This document shows, piece after piece, positions 36,672 through 47,526 of a DNA stretch of 64,000 nucleotides. Both the position numbers and the translations under genes were made by a program. The DNA is from Staphylococcus sp. NAM3COL9 (GTDB lineage Bacteria; Bacillota; Bacilli; Staphylococcales; Staphylococcaceae), in the NCBI RefSeq assembly GCF_001431205.1, contig NZ_LGPC01000011.1, forward strand, positions 682,053-746,052. Reading direction: 5' to 3'. Position 1 is the stretch's first letter, and each line of letters begins with the position of its first letter. The notes beneath the pieces are model-generated. The model was not told the origin of the DNA and searched no databases. It saw only the letters and a program-made list of their open reading frames with translations.

Positions 36672-37405
36672 GTTTGTTGGCCACCTTGTGTGACATATAT
36701 ATATATTTCATCTAATGTTTTACCTTCTAAGCCTGTTTGTGCTCTTAGTTCATCTAAGTTTCCGAATGCGACAATCTGACCTTCATCCATAATTAAGAAT
36801 CTATCGCAGTATCTTTCTGCAGTTGCCAAAATATGAGTACTCATTAATACAGTACGACCTTCGTCTTTTTTCTCAACCATTAAATCTAACATTGATTGAA
36901 TACCTAGAGGATCTAATCCAAGAAATGGTTCATCAATAATGTATAATTCTGGATCTACTATAAAGGCACAGATAATCATCACTTTTTGCTTCATACCTTT
37001 AGAAAAATGGCTTGGAAATATATTCAATTTATCTTCTAAACGAAATGTTTTTAATAAAGGTTGTGCTTTTTCCATTGCAGATTCTTTGCTAATATTATAA
37101 GCCATAGCAGTCATGTAGATATGTTCTTGCAATGTTAATTCTTCATAAATAACCGGAGACTCTGGAATATAAGATAACTTCCTTCTATAAGTTTCAACAT
37201 CTTGTTTTATATTTATATTAGAAATTGTCATTTCACCTTCCATAGGAGTCAGTAAACCAAGCATGTGCTTGATTGTCGTGCTTTTACCTGCTCCGTTTAA
37301 TCCTATAAGCCCTACAATTTCACCTTGGATTAATTCAAAATTTATATTTTTAATTACAGGTCGTTTACCATACCCGCCTGTTAAATGTTCTATTTTTACT
37401 GTCAT
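36668..37405 (-). CDS. ecsA: ABC transporter ATPase EcsA
   Basis: 245 aa ATP-binding subunit. Walker A GLNGAGKST near residues 32-40, signature FSKGMKQKV and Walker B YIIDEPFLGLDP are intact. The frame opens ten codons earlier, but GGAGGTGCCAT before ATG 37405 decides the start. Divergent from hit, as in Bacillus. Confidence 0.93.
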   Translation of the reverse strand: MTVKIEHLTGGYGKRPVIKNINFELIQGEIVGLIGLNGAGKSTTIKHMLGLLTPMEGEMTISNINIKQDVETYRRKLSYIPESPVIYEELTLQEHIYMTAMAYNISKESAMEKAQPLLKTFRLEDKLNIFPSHFSKGMKQKVMIICAFIVDPELYIIDEPFLGLDPLGIQSMLDLMVEKKDEGRTVLMSTHILATAERYCDRFLIMDEGQIVAFGNLDELRAQTGLEGKTLDEIYIYVTQGGQQT

Positions 37406-37470
37406 ATGGCACCTCCACAAATTATATTGTATCAAAAATCAGTCTATAGGCATAAATTTACTGCGAAAAA

Positions 37471-37499
37471 TGACGAAAATAATATACTAATGCTATAAT
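37471..37499 (+). promoter_or_regulatory. extended -10 promoter of hit
   Basis: TGCTATAAT (extended -10; hexamer 37494-37499) with a weak -35 TGACGA at 37471-37476 and a 17-base spacer, about 33 bases before the hit start. Confidence 0.55.
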
Positions 37500-37532
37500 A
37501 GTCAGTAACAATCTTACAAGGAGTGAAGATTC

Positions 37533-37958
37533 ATGTCAGAAACAGTCTTTAGTAAAATTATTGATGGTGACATACCTAGCCATAAAGTATATGAAGATAA
37601 TTATGTTTACGCATTTTTAGACATTTCTCAAGTTACAAAAGGTCACACACTATTAGTTCCTAAAAAAGCATCACCCAATATTTTCGAAACAGATACTGAG
37701 ACGATGAAACATATTGGTGCAGCATTACCTAAAGTGGCAAATGCTATTAAAAAAGCATTTAACCCTGATGGATTAAATATTATACAGAATAATGGTGAAT
37801 TTGCCGATCAATCTGTCCTCCATCTTCATTTCCACTTTTTACCAAGATATGAAAATGATGTGGATGGCTTTGGCTATAAATGGGAAACGCATGAAGATAC
37901 AATTGATGATGACCAAAAAGCTATAATCGCACAAGAAATAGCAGCTCAATTCGACTAA
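37533..37958 (+). CDS. hit: HIT-family protein
   Basis: 141 aa histidine-triad nucleotide hydrolase or transferase. The N-terminal FSKIIDGDIPSHKVYED and the triad HLHFHFLPR are intact. Probably cleaves adenosine phosphoramidate-type bonds; cellular role unclear. ACAAGGAGTGAAG precedes the ATG. Divergent from ecsA. Confidence 0.93.
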   Translation: MSETVFSKIIDGDIPSHKVYEDNYVYAFLDISQVTKGHTLLVPKKASPNIFETDTETMKHIGAALPKVANAIKKAFNPDGLNIIQNNGEFADQSVLHLHFHFLPRYENDVDGFGYKWETHEDTIDDDQKAIIAQEIAAQFD

Positions 37959-38037
37959 ACATGCTTATCTTATCTCATATGGGGTATATAAAACATATTA
38001 AAGAATGCGATATTATTTAGAAATGAGGAGAATTTTT

Positions 38038-38409
38038 ATGAAAACAGCTCAAATATTATTAGGTCTTGGTGCTGGCGTTGCAACTGGTCTTGGTTTCGCT
38101 TTGATGAATCGCGATAAAAGAGATTCTAATCAATTTAATGCGCAAACAAAAAGACCTGCCGGCGCTGAATCAGAAGTTGATAGAGAAATAAATACCATTA
38201 AGCAAAGTATAAATGATATTACGAATTATATTTCCCAAATTAAATCTGAAAGTACAGAATTTGGTAGTACGATTGGTGATGAAGTAAAAACAATGATTGG
38301 TGACTTCAAATCTGATATCAATCCTAACATTGAAAAATTACAGTCTCATATCGAGAATTTACAAAATCGTGGCGAAGAAATTAGCAAAACTTTTGAAAAA
38401 GATAAATAA
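38038..38409 (+). CDS. YtxH-domain protein
   Basis: 123 aa. A glycine-rich hydrophobic N-terminus (LLGLGAGVATGLGFALMNRD, about residues 6-25) is followed by a long amphipathic helix rich in Lys, Glu and Asn, ending SKTFEKDK. This is the YtxH layout of Bacillus stress-related proteins. The frame opens upstream, but GAGGAGAATTTTT before ATG 38038 sets the start. A GGGTAT hexamer at 37982-37987 hints at sigma-B control. Confidence 0.78.
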   Translation: MKTAQILLGLGAGVATGLGFALMNRDKRDSNQFNAQTKRPAGAESEVDREINTIKQSINDITNYISQIKSESTEFGSTIGDEVKTMIGDFKSDINPNIEKLQSHIENLQNRGEEISKTFEKDK

Positions 38410-38460
38410 CCTACAGTTATTAAATTAATTTCATTCTAAATATCTAACAAACATAACATA

Positions 38461-38510
38461 GCGCTGTAAACCTAAACATTGTCCATAATGAGGTTTACAG
38501 CACTTTTTTA
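38461..38510 (+). terminator. terminator after the YtxH gene
   Basis: GCGCTGTAAACCT pairs with AGGTTTACAGC, followed by CTTTTTT. Confidence 0.85.
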
Positions 38511-38677
38511 TATACTGATAAAACGTCATTTAAAAATATTAAAGTGATAATTTATTTCTTCTTTTATATACGCCCTATTTCATATTCAAAATTATCTTGA
38601 CCTTTTTTCTATTAGGATAGATAATACGAAAGTATATAAGTGCTGTTATTTATTAAGTAGAGGAGCATGATTTAGTA

Positions 38678-39235
38678 ATGTATCTATGTACACGCCAAAT
38701 TGATATTAATGCACGTTTCGGTTTACCTAGAATCGCATTTCTAAGTTTAGTCACAACGATTATTACATTCTTAATTGCCTATGAGATTTTGTATTTTTTT
38801 TCCAATACAAAATTAACGGATCAATATTTTTTAGTATTTTTAGTATTAGTGGTGATTTTATACCCTATTCATAAAGCAATTCATTTAGTATTTTTGTTTC
38901 CTTATTATAAATCTTTCAAAAAATATAAATTAGTGCGACATAAATCCGTACCTTTTTATAACACCTATGTAAACTCGCCTGTAAACAAATATTACTTTTG
39001 CTTTGATTTAATGACACCTGTAATCATCATTACAAGCACCTGTGCATATGCCAGCATACAGTTTCCACAATTCGGTCATTACTTTATGTTTATTCTTGCA
39101 TTAAATATGGGTTATTCAGTAATGGATTTTCTTTATTTAAAAATAATACTATTTTCCAATGAAGGTTCATATATAGAAGAACATCAAACTGGAATTAATA
39201 TTTTAAATAAAGTTGAAACTAAATATGAACAATAA
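38678..39235 (+). CDS. DUF3267 membrane protein with altered zincin motif
   Basis: 185 aa with about four transmembrane helices (22-42, 50-72, 112-130, 140-160). The segment YPIHKAIHLVFLFPYY occupies the place of the HExxH-like motif that gives DUF3267 its putative peptidase label; here residues 65-69 are HKAIH, without the glutamate. It may therefore be a non-catalytic member. GAGGAG lies 12 bases before the ATG. Monocistronic, with a terminator downstream. Confidence 0.65.
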   Translation: MYLCTRQIDINARFGLPRIAFLSLVTTIITFLIAYEILYFFSNTKLTDQYFLVFLVLVVILYPIHKAIHLVFLFPYYKSFKKYKLVRHKSVPFYNTYVNSPVNKYYFCFDLMTPVIIITSTCAYASIQFPQFGHYFMFILALNMGYSVMDFLYLKIILFSNEGSYIEEHQTGINILNKVETKYEQ

Positions 39236-39321
39236 TGCAAAATGTCTTCGACATAAAAGTAGCATGCTATGATATTAGATATTGTATAATAACTATCTGA
39301 TACTTAATAAGTCTTGTGGTC

Positions 39322-39374
39322 AGGATAGAAATCAAATTTTAAATTTGATTTCTATCCCGCTTTTTTGTTTTTTA
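39322..39374 (+). terminator. terminator between the DUF3267 gene and prsA
   Basis: GGATAGAAATCAAATTT pairs with AAATTTGATTTCTATCC, followed by a long T-rich run. A short open frame across this region is not a gene. Confidence 0.9.
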
Positions 39375-39507
39375 TTCAAATTAATTTTAATAATCTATTT
39401 ATATATATTCACTAATACTATAGTCCTAGAAACAGGGTTTCTTATTGGTGCACACAGCATAATATGTTATATTTACGTTGTTATTATTACAAAAGGAGTT
39501 TCCAACC

Positions 39508-40509
39508 ATGAAAACATTTAAAAAAGTTATACTTCCGGTTACGGCAAGCGCGTTGTTATTAAGTGCTTGCGGTAGTAGTGCAACAGATTCAAAAGATGAT
39601 ACGATTATTTCATCAAAAGCTGGAGACGTTAAAGTAGAAGATGTCATGAGTAAAATGGGCGATGAACAAATTGCCAACAGTTCATTCTCAATCTTATTAA
39701 ACAAATTACTAGCAGATAAATATAAAGACGATGTTAATACGAAAGACATTGACAAGGAAGTCGAAAAAGAACAAAAGCAATATGGCGGTAAAGAACAGTT
39801 TGAAAGTATGTTAAAACAGCAAAAAATGTCTATAAGTGACTATAAAGAACAGAAGAAAACACAAGCTTATCAAAAAGAATTACTTAATGATAAAGTCGAT
39901 GTTTCAGATAAAGAAATCAAAGAAAACACTAAAAAAGGTTCTCATATCTTAATTAAAGTAAAAGAAAACAAAGATGATAAAGAAGGTTTATCAGATAAAG
40001 ATGCAAAAGCAAAAGCAGAAAAAATCAAAAAACAAGTCGATAAAGATCCAAAAAAATTCGGTGAAATCGCAAAAGAAAAATCAGAAGATAAATCATCAGC
40101 TAAAAAAGACGGTAGCTTGGGCTATGTAATGAAAGGCCAAATGGAAGATAAATTTGAAAAAGCCCTCTTTAAACTTAAAGAAGGCGAGATTTCTAAAGTA
40201 GTGAAAACAGATTATGGTTATCACATTATTAAAGCAGACAAAGCAAACGACTTTGATAAAGAAAAAGATAAACTTAAATCTCAATTATTACAATCTAAAG
40301 TGCAAAAAGAGCCTAAATTATTAACAGATTCATACAAAGAATTATTAGATGAATATAATGTAGACTATAAAGATAGAGATATTAAAAAAGCTATTGAAGA
40401 TTCAATTTTAGACCCAGAAAAAATAAAACAACAACAACAACAACAACAACAGCAGCAACAACAACAAGCTATGCAACAAGGTGGAGCTGGAATGTCTACA
40501 GGACAATAA
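39508..40509 (+). CDS. prsA: foldase lipoprotein PrsA
   Basis: 333 aa. Signal peptide with lipobox LLSAC (Cys21). The parvulin PPIase domain spans about residues 135-235 ([15 protein letters not shown] ... [20 protein letters not shown] ... [11 protein letters not shown]), flanked by Lys/Asp-rich chaperone segments. It folds secreted proteins, including beta-lactamase and PBP2a, outside the membrane. The C-terminus has a run of 13 glutamines encoded by a CAA/CAG repeat. AAAAGGAGTTTCCAACC precedes ATG 39508; the upstream part of the open frame has no ribosome site. Confidence 0.95.
   Translation: MKTFKKVILPVTASALLLSACGSSATDSKDDTIISSKAGDVKVEDVMSKMGDEQIANSSFSILLNKLLADKYKDDVNTKDIDKEVEKEQKQYGGKEQFESMLKQQKMSISDYKEQKKTQAYQKELLNDKVDVSDKEIKENTKKGSHILIKVKENKDDKEGLSDKDAKAKAEKIKKQVDKDPKKFGEIAKEKSEDKSSAKKDGSLGYVMKGQMEDKFEKALFKLKEGEISKVVKTDYGYHIIKADKANDFDKEKDKLKSQLLQSKVQKEPKLLTDSYKELLDEYNVDYKDRDIKKAIEDSILDPEKIKQQQQQQQQQQQQQAMQQGGAGMSTGQ
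40429..40467 (+). repeat. CAA/CAG trinucleotide repeat in prsA
   Basis: Thirteen consecutive Gln codons, eleven CAA and two CAG in the middle. Such runs can change length by slippage while keeping frame. Confidence 0.95.
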
Positions 40510-40544
40510 AAGCCAGCACAGTGTCACTGAGGTAGCTAGCAAAA

Positions 40545-40594
40545 TAAAAAAAGGCTGATAGATTCCAAAAGAGATTCTATCAGCCTTTTTTTTA
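40545..40594 (+). terminator. terminator of prsA
   Basis: AAGGCTGATAGA pairs with TCTATCAGCCTT around an 11-base loop, then eight T. Confidence 0.9.
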
Positions 40595-40701
40595 TATAAT
40601 AGAAAACATCAAGCTAGCACAAAACTAATGGCTTGATGTATTTAATTTAAGGATAAGATATTGACGCTCCAAACTACCCTCTTATATAAGCAATGACGTG
40701 A

Positions 40702-41643
40702 TTAGTCTAGTGACGTCGGATTATAAAACTGTCTGCCATCTAGTCCAAAAATACGTTCAGTAAATTGACCTTTATCTGTTTTCTTATATGCTTTTTCAAA
40801 CATATTCATTTTAGCATCGATATTATCAATAAAGAATAATATTTCTGCTTCTTTCATATGTGGTAACTTAGGTGAACCATATTCCATCTTTCCATGATGT
40901 GCTAAAATCATATGGCGCAATAAAAGTACTTCTTCCCCGTCAAGATTCAACTCTCTTGCCGCTTCTGCAACTTCATCACTCGCTATGGAGATGTGACCAA
41001 GTAAATTACCTTCTACTGTGTACGACGTAGCAACTGGTCCACTTAATTCTCTTACTTTACCTAAATCATGTAAGATAATTGAGCTATATAATAGACTACG
41101 GTTTAGTAACGGATAAATATCGCATATAGATTTAGCAACACGCAACATTGTTAATACATGATAACTTAAACCACTAGAAAAGTTATGGTGGTGTGTACTT
41201 GCAGCTGGGAATGTGAAAAATGCTTCCTGATGCTTACGTATCAAATGACGAGTAATGCGTTGTAAAGTAGCATTTTCAATATCTAGCATATAATGTGAAA
41301 CTTCTTCTTGAATTTCATCTGGTGTTAATGGTGCACCATCAACAAAATCTTGTGTTTTCATATTATCTTCAGGTTTAGCTAACTGTATTTTATTAATTTT
41401 CATCTGCTTTCTACCACGATAATTGATAACATCACCAGTAACATGGACGATTTGTTCAGGCTCTAATATTTTCATATCTTCTTTAGAAACCGTCCATAAT
41501 TTAGATTCTATATCCCCACTTTTATCTTGCAAATGTAGTGTCATATAATCTTTGCCTTGAGCTGTCACACCTTGTATTGCTTTATGAATTAAAAAAAAGT
41601 GATCTACAGCATCTCCAGGCTTTAAATTTTCTACGTTTCTCAT
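40702..41643 (-). CDS. yhaM: 3'-5' exoribonuclease YhaM
   Basis: 313 aa (also known as Cbf1). The N-terminal OB-fold (about 12-90, including [19 protein letters not shown]) precedes the HD phosphohydrolase domain (about 160-280) with [26 protein letters not shown] and [14 protein letters not shown]. It trims mRNA 3' ends. Its ATG overlaps the TAA of the yhaN-like gene by one base (TAATG), so the three-gene yhaO-yhaN-yhaM unit is translationally coupled. Confidence 0.93.
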   Translation of the reverse strand: MRNVENLKPGDAVDHFFLIHKAIQGVTAQGKDYMTLHLQDKSGDIESKLWTVSKEDMKILEPEQIVHVTGDVINYRGRKQMKINKIQLAKPEDNMKTQDFVDGAPLTPDEIQEEVSHYMLDIENATLQRITRHLIRKHQEAFFTFPAASTHHHNFSSGLSYHVLTMLRVAKSICDIYPLLNRSLLYSSIILHDLGKVRELSGPVATSYTVEGNLLGHISIASDEVAEAARELNLDGEEVLLLRHMILAHHGKMEYGSPKLPHMKEAEILFFIDNIDAKMNMFEKAYKKTDKGQFTERIFGLDGRQFYNPTSLD

Positions 41644-44576
41644 TATTTACCGCCTTCCTCGAATTTATTCAAAGTAATGATTTGTTTTGAAGGCACACTT
41701 GTATCTTTCACACATGTAAAGAATAAAATTTGATAGTCTTTTGGCATTTGTCTTAAATAATTCATCATAATCTCTTTGCGTTGCTTATCAAAATGTACAA
41801 ATGCATCATCAATGATAATTGGAAATGGATAGTATGGTTTTAACGTTTTGATTAAGCTCAAACGTAGTGAAATATAAAGTATTTCTTTAGTAGACTGACT
41901 AAGTTCTACTGGTTCATACATTTGACCATTTTGTTGTTTTACCATTAATTCATCGTTAGCATAAGTCACTTGTACGTAATGACCATTTGTCAAATGCGTA
42001 AATATATCAGTTGCTTCGTTTATCACTTCTGGTAAACGTTTATCTTTAATTTGTGTAATATGGCCTTCTACTAAAGATTGTAAGTAACTCAAACTTGCCC
42101 AATCTTTTGCTTCATCATTTACTTTATTTTTAAGAATATGGAATCTATGTCTTAAATCAGCTAATGTCTTGTCTGTTTCCATATCAGTTATTTTTGCGTT
42201 CAAGTCACTAACTTCTGACTGCATTGCTAAATATTGATCATTATATTCATCTACTTGTCGTGCTAAAACTTCATCTTCATGCGTTAATTGCGCATAAGTC
42301 TTTTCACTTAACCTTGAGCTTAGATCATAATTATAATTTTGATTCTCTAGGTATTTCGATAAATCATTAAATCTCGTCATTTGTTGTTGATAATTTTTAT
42401 ATTGTACATGATGTCGGTAATAAGTTTCTTCATCAGAAGCATTAACGTATCCAAACAACTGTGTAATCACATTATTATTTTCGTTTAATCGACTGCGTAG
42501 TTGTGATACTTCACTCTCAATTAATTTGATTTGTTCATCGTTTCTATTCCATTTTTCAAGATTACTTGTTTCTTCTTTGAGCCATTGTCTAATGTCATGG
42601 AATAGTGATAATTCATTGAAATACGTAAATTGGTTATTGGTTATTTCTTTCGCATGCGCATAAAATGCTTCTACTGATTCACGCAATTGTCGAGCTTGTT
42701 CTTTAAGTTCATCAATATGTTTATCATGATCTTTAATCTTATTCATTGTGCCAATACTATCAATAATCAGTTCATCTGACATTTTATCAGATAAATGTAA
42801 ATCTGTTTTAACTTTATGAATATTGTCTTGTGCTTCTTTGTATTGTTTTTGAGCTTGGTCTAAACTCGTTGCTAAATATTCGGCCTTTTTATCAAGTGCT
42901 TCTTTTGTCTTAACTGTACTATACAACTGTTCTCGCACTCGGTACTGATCATCCAAATCAAAGTCAAGATCATAATTATCTTCTAAATGCGTAATTTGTC
43001 GTTGCAAATCATCTATTTCATTTGAGAAAGTTTCACTATGACCTATTTCCTTAGATTTTACAAAGAAAACGCCTATGATAAATATGACTGACAATATCGC
43101 AAATACAACACCAAAGAGTATGTTCGCAGATACAAACGAGAAAATGGTTAATCCTATACTTATTACTGCTAATATAATTAAGCTTATGCGTAATAGATTT
43201 TGTTTTTTCTCATTTTCTCGTTGATCTTTATCAAAAGCCTCTTTCATTTTTTGGTAAAGGTTATTCTTTTCTTGAAGCTCAAATACTTGTTTATTATATT
43301 GTTTTTTCTTTTCAAAATTTTCTTCAGGTACAATATCTGCTTCTAAAGCATTTATTTCCGTAGCATTGGTCTCTTGATCAATTTTATTCTCTTCGATATT
43401 ACGTTCAAGTTGTTGTACAAATGCAGTTTGTTCTTGTTTGTTTTTAATTTGATTACTCACAAAGCTTTTCATTGCTTCTGAACTGTCAGCTTGATGATGA
43501 ACATCATGCCAACCAATATTAGACTTCAGACCTGTCTTTTCGCGTTCTTTATCTTGAATGTCTTTTTCAATAGCTTTAAGTTCGTATTCTTTTTGTTTAA
43601 TTTCATTCTCTTGTTGGTGTAAATGATTGAAAGCATCTATATCACTTTGTTGTGGAACATTAATTTTTTCGTTTTCTGATTTAAGATGTGCTAATTTTTC
43701 TTCTCTCAAGCCCAAATCTCTTTTAAGGTTTTGCGTCTGAATTTTTGCAGATTCATAGCGATCAATACCTTGTTCTGGGAAAAGTATCGGCTCAATATTA
43801 AGTTGAGATTCTAACGTTTTCCACTCTTGTGTTTGTTCATGCAAAGTGAGTTCTTTTTGTTTTTCATTATGCATTTTAGATAATTGTGATAGGTTTTGCT
43901 TTATATTATCTAACCTACGTTCTGATTTATCTTTATCATCCACAAGTCTTTTATAAGTAGTTAACTTCGATTCTTCTGCTCTAATTTGACCCTCTAAGTC
44001 TTTTAACTGTTCTAATTGCTGATTAATAATTGGATTACGTCCATTTTTCTTATATAAAATTTCTTTTTTCTCATTTAAAATGCCACGCATGCTAGTAAAC
44101 TCTGTAGAACCTAATGCACCCGCTTGTAATAAATAATTTTGTAATTGTGTCTCATCCATATTTTTATGAATATCTTGTAGCCCAAGTACATCAAAAGAAA
44201 AAATACCCTGGTATGTACGTTTAGAAATAAAATTCAATTCTTTTTTCAACCAATTTTCATCTTTAATCGTGCCATTAGGTAAATAAACCTTCACATCGCC
44301 TACTGCACTACCTTTTATACGCTCTATATCAACTCGTGTACCATCATCTTGAATTAAAGTTAATTTACCACCATATTGATTACCTAATCGTGGTTCTAAA
44401 CGTGGTTCATTTTCTTTCTTTGTCGGAAAACCAAATAGAATGGAGTGAATAAAAGCTTGTATCGTAGACTTTCCAGTTTCGTTTTCACCATATATTTCAG
44501 TGAAAGTCTCATCAAATTCGATTGTTCTTTGTATAAATCTGCCATAACCATATATTTCTAACGATTTAATTTTCAT
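41643..44576 (-). CDS. yhaN: SbcC/Rad50-like ATPase, YhaN family
   Basis: 977 aa. The N-terminal Walker A is [16 protein letters not shown] near residues 31-46; the C-terminal ABC half ends in [17 protein letters not shown] and [14 protein letters not shown]. Long coiled-coil arms in between are interrupted by two adjacent transmembrane helices (about residues 463-507), a feature of YhaN not found in SbcC. With the YhaO nuclease it should form a membrane-attached SbcCD-like complex. Start overlaps or abuts the yhaO stop. Confidence 0.88.
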   Translation of the reverse strand: MKIKSLEIYGYGRFIQRTIEFDETFTEIYGENETGKSTIQAFIHSILFGFPTKKENEPRLEPRLGNQYGGKLTLIQDDGTRVDIERIKGSAVGDVKVYLPNGTIKDENWLKKELNFISKRTYQGIFSFDVLGLQDIHKNMDETQLQNYLLQAGALGSTEFTSMRGILNEKKEILYKKNGRNPIINQQLEQLKDLEGQIRAEESKLTTYKRLVDDKDKSERRLDNIKQNLSQLSKMHNEKQKELTLHEQTQEWKTLESQLNIEPILFPEQGIDRYESAKIQTQNLKRDLGLREEKLAHLKSENEKINVPQQSDIDAFNHLHQQENEIKQKEYELKAIEKDIQDKEREKTGLKSNIGWHDVHHQADSSEAMKSFVSNQIKNKQEQTAFVQQLERNIEENKIDQETNATEINALEADIVPEENFEKKKQYNKQVFELQEKNNLYQKMKEAFDKDQRENEKKQNLLRISLIILAVISIGLTIFSFVSANILFGVVFAILSVIFIIGVFFVKSKEIGHSETFSNEIDDLQRQITHLEDNYDLDFDLDDQYRVREQLYSTVKTKEALDKKAEYLATSLDQAQKQYKEAQDNIHKVKTDLHLSDKMSDELIIDSIGTMNKIKDHDKHIDELKEQARQLRESVEAFYAHAKEITNNQFTYFNELSLFHDIRQWLKEETSNLEKWNRNDEQIKLIESEVSQLRSRLNENNNVITQLFGYVNASDEETYYRHHVQYKNYQQQMTRFNDLSKYLENQNYNYDLSSRLSEKTYAQLTHEDEVLARQVDEYNDQYLAMQSEVSDLNAKITDMETDKTLADLRHRFHILKNKVNDEAKDWASLSYLQSLVEGHITQIKDKRLPEVINEATDIFTHLTNGHYVQVTYANDELMVKQQNGQMYEPVELSQSTKEILYISLRLSLIKTLKPYYPFPIIIDDAFVHFDKQRKEIMMNYLRQMPKDYQILFFTCVKDTSVPSKQIITLNKFEEGGK

Positions 44577-44577
44577 A

Positions 44578-45762
44578 TTATTCCTCCCTCATATCTGACT
44601 TTAACAATCCTTCGGCATGTTCTATTAAACCACGTCGATCAAAATCGTTATAATTTTCTAGATATTTAGAAGCTTTTGGATTTAAATACAAATCGCTCAT
44701 AGCTTTATCATACACAGTGTTGTCATCAATTAATTCTGGTGAAAACTCTTTTACTAATGTATTTTGATCTTCATATTTATTATTGATTGTTAAATTTTCA
44801 ATAAATACAAAGTTATGTTCATTTTCTTCATAATCACTAATCATTTCATGAACTTGTAAGCTGTCTTGTTCAGGTATCAATTGATCTGAATTAACAATAA
44901 CTTTTAATTGATAAATCGATTTACCATTTTTTCTCACTTGAGTTTTAAAAGTTTGAATTGCTTCAAAAAGACCTTGCTTAGAAGTTTTATCTGTTTCAAG
45001 CGTTGCTTTTTCAAAACGAATAAATTGTGTAGATACGAATTTAGCCTCGAGATTTAGATCGTCGCCTTCTACTAGTAAACAGCCTTTTTCGCCTAATTCT
45101 TTAAAATGTCGACCTTGTATATTACCTGGATAGTGAATTTGAGGCATATCACTTAATTGTTGACGTTCATGAATATGGCCTAGTGCCCAATAATGATACA
45201 ACTTATTGTTTAAATCTTCTAATCTAAATTCTGTATAACGGTCTTTTGCACTAGATTTACTATATGTGCCATGAAGTATGCCAATATGGATTCCCTTTTG
45301 TCCTTGGCTTGATGGATAAGCATCTAATTTATTTTCATAACTAGCATCATTTTGATAACTGAAACCATGAAGATAGATTTCTTCTCCATTTTTAGTAATT
45401 GTTTGATAAGTTTCAACATTTTCTGAGAACACTGAAACGTTATCTGGCCATTCTGTACCAATATTCGATGATAAAGGATCATGATTACCATGACAAATAT
45501 ATACGAATATTTGTTCTTTAGATAAGCGCTCAAATTGCTCTTTCAAAAACACTTCTGCACGTAATGTCCGGTTCTGTTGGTCAAATAAATCACCAGAAAC
45601 AACCATAAAATCTATTTCTTCATTCAATGCTAAATCCACTATTTTTTTAAAGCTTTCGTACGCACTTTTTTGCATATCTTCAAAAATCGACTGACTTAAA
45701 TAGCTTCTTGACTTAAATGGGCTATCTAAATGTAAGTCAGCACAATGAATAAATTTCACCAT
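44578..45762 (-). CDS. yhaO: SbcD-like metallophosphoesterase, YhaO family
   Basis: 394 aa DNA nuclease-like protein. Metal-binding motifs are in order: FIHCADLHLDSPF, VVSGDLFD, CHGNHDP, and HYWALGHIHERQ. This matches Mre11/SbcD phosphoesterases. First gene of the yhaO-yhaN-yhaM unit; the substrate is likely DNA ends or hairpins by analogy with SbcCD. Confidence 0.9.
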   Translation of the reverse strand: MVKFIHCADLHLDSPFKSRSYLSQSIFEDMQKSAYESFKKIVDLALNEEIDFMVVSGDLFDQQNRTLRAEVFLKEQFERLSKEQIFVYICHGNHDPLSSNIGTEWPDNVSVFSENVETYQTITKNGEEIYLHGFSYQNDASYENKLDAYPSSQGQKGIHIGILHGTYSKSSAKDRYTEFRLEDLNNKLYHYWALGHIHERQQLSDMPQIHYPGNIQGRHFKELGEKGCLLVEGDDLNLEAKFVSTQFIRFEKATLETDKTSKQGLFEAIQTFKTQVRKNGKSIYQLKVIVNSDQLIPEQDSLQVHEMISDYEENEHNFVFIENLTINNKYEDQNTLVKEFSPELIDDNTVYDKAMSDLYLNPKASKYLENYNDFDRRGLIEHAEGLLKSDMREE

Positions 45763-45920
45763 ACAGTACAGTTCTCCTTTATCTAAAGGTTTATTTAAGA
45801 TGATACATGTAAGACAATCTATAAATGAATTGATTGTTCATTTAAATTTTAAGATATGTGCATGCTAATACCTTGTATCTCTACATTTTACCACATTGTC
45901 TAAGATTCAGTCGATAAAAC

Positions 45921-45955
45921 AAAAAAAGCTACAATACATAAAATGTATTGTAGCT
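45921..45955 (-). terminator. terminator of the YheA-like gene
   Basis: AGCTACAATACAT pairs perfectly with ATGTATTGTAGCT around AAA, with seven T following on the minus strand. Confidence 0.9.
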
Positions 45956-45982
45956 AGAAATCAAAAATCTGATTAATTGATA

Positions 45983-46327
45983 TTAGTCAGCGTAGATTTC
46001 ATCTAAAGGTTTGACAATGATTTGGTTGATTTCTTGGAATATTTGGCTCATATTTTGTTCAGCAGCCATTAATTCTGAAATATTTGAATCATTTTCGATT
46101 TTTTGAGCTTGTTCTTGTGCTTTTTGTAGCTCTTCTTCACCGATTTCTTCACCTTGCGTTTGTTTTTGTTGGAATTCTAATTGAGTTTCACGGAATTCGT
46201 CAAATAATTCTTTTGACTCTTTATTTTCTTTAACATTTGCATAAGCTTTTTGAATAGCTTGGTATTCATCACTTTCTCTTAAAGCTTGTTCTAATTGATT
46301 TGCATGATCGTGTAAATTTACTGCCAC
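45983..46327 (-). CDS. YheA/YlbF-family protein (UPF0342)
   Basis: 114 aa, almost wholly helical and Glu/Gln-rich, with [20 protein letters not shown] and the conserved end [11 protein letters not shown]. YlbF-family relatives modulate RNase Y activity in Bacillus; this UPF0342 branch (YheA) has no settled function. GTG start behind AAGGAGTGAAGTATA. Probably co-transcribed with the YheB-like gene, as in Bacillus, although that gene comes after it on the other side of a 68-base gap. Confidence 0.85.
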   Translation of the reverse strand: MAVNLHDHANQLEQALRESDEYQAIQKAYANVKENKESKELFDEFRETQLEFQQKQTQGEEIGEEELQKAQEQAQKIENDSNISELMAAEQNMSQIFQEINQIIVKPLDEIYAD

Positions 46328-46395
46328 TATACTTCACTCCTTTTATATATATATGTGAAAACCACATCGGTATTACAATAACACAATTTAATATG

Positions 46396-47526
46396 TTATA
46401 CAAAAATTGCAATTACACCCTGCAATAGCCCTATTATGCCCCCTAATAAAAAACCTAAAAGCATAATTAATTTCAGTTCTTTATTTGCGACATCAATAAT
46501 TAATCTTTCTATATAAGCTAAATCAAATGTATTAATTTGCTCTTCAATCATTTGTCTTAAATTAATCTTTCTCATGATTGGAGATATATGTTTTGATATA
46601 TTCTCAATAATAACATCTGTTAGTTTTTGAGAAACTTTGCTTTCTAAGAAATGAATAAAGCTTGGCATCAAAGTATTAAACGATTGTGTTGATACTTTAT
46701 CTACATCTAAATAACCAATAGCTAACTCAGTTACAGAAGTTTTAAATGACTTGTACTGACTTTCACTAACAAGTTCATTTAAATTTTTAGATTTCATAGT
46801 CTCATATTCATTATCAATGACCTGTTTTGCAATTTCCTTAGCTTTAGGATGTTTAGTTAAACGAATAAGTTCATGTTGTATTCGATCAGCAATACTTTCT
46901 TTAGTCATGAACATTTGTAATAAGCCGACTATTTTACCTTTTTCGTTGAAGAAAGTCTCCAACATAGATGCAATGTCAGCTGCACCTTTTTCTGAACTGA
47001 GGTACACGCTTGCTCTTTCAAACAATAAATCAGGAACTAAATCTATCTTACTATCAATGCTAGCCTCTATCTCTTCAGGAATAATGTGTTTGATAGATCT
47101 AGTTTGATTATCTTGGTAGAACGCATCTAATTTATTTGAAATCACTAAGTCTAATTTTTCATTTGCTAACTGCGCAACATCTAAATCTAACTTATCAGCG
47201 AAATATTGCAATGTCATGTGCTCTTGTTTTAATTTTTGAATTTGTTTAAGTAATACTTCTTCAATTGCTTGTCTTGAAGATGGTGCATTTAATTTTGATT
47301 GGATTAAACTTTCTGTTAATAAGTGTTCTTCAACAACTTGACCAATCTTATCAGCGACTTCTTTTCTACGTTTTGGTATTAATCCAGGTGTAAAGGGCAC
47401 ACGTTTATTAAAAATGTAATAGGTTTTAAATGGATGAAATAGCATTCTAACTGCTAAAATATTTGTTACTCCACCTATCAATGCTCCAATCACCATCATA
47501 AATACAATTATTAAAAAAGTATGCAT
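46396..47526 (-). CDS. YheB-family membrane protein (UPF0754, DUF445)
   Basis: 376 aa. Hydrophobic helices at the two ends (residues 2-24 and 352-374) flank a large helical DUF445 region starting AVRMLFHPFKTYYIFNKRVP. The membrane anchors at both ends place the middle on one side of the membrane. Function unknown; in Bacillus yheB neighbours yheA, as here. AAGGAGAAATCATCT precedes the ATG. Confidence 0.85.
   Translation of the reverse strand: MHTFLIIVFMMVIGALIGGVTNILAVRMLFHPFKTYYIFNKRVPFTPGLIPKRRKEVADKIGQVVEEHLLTESLIQSKLNAPSSRQAIEEVLLKQIQKLKQEHMTLQYFADKLDLDVAQLANEKLDLVISNKLDAFYQDNQTRSIKHIIPEEIEASIDSKIDLVPDLLFERASVYLSSEKGAADIASMLETFFNEKGKIVGLLQMFMTKESIADRIQHELIRLTKHPKAKEIAKQVIDNEYETMKSKNLNELVSESQYKSFKTSVTELAIGYLDVDKVSTQSFNTLMPSFIHFLESKVSQKLTDVIIENISKHISPIMRKINLRQMIEEQINTFDLAYIERLIIDVANKELKLIMLLGFLLGGIIGLLQGVIAIFV

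Noticed and set aside
39282..39521. 79-aa hydrophobic open frame before prsA
   Set aside because: It runs through a strong terminator hairpin and into the prsA ribosome site, and has no start signal.
45324..45533. 69-aa frame inside the yhaO-like gene
   Set aside because: Same-strand shadow in another frame, without ribosome site.
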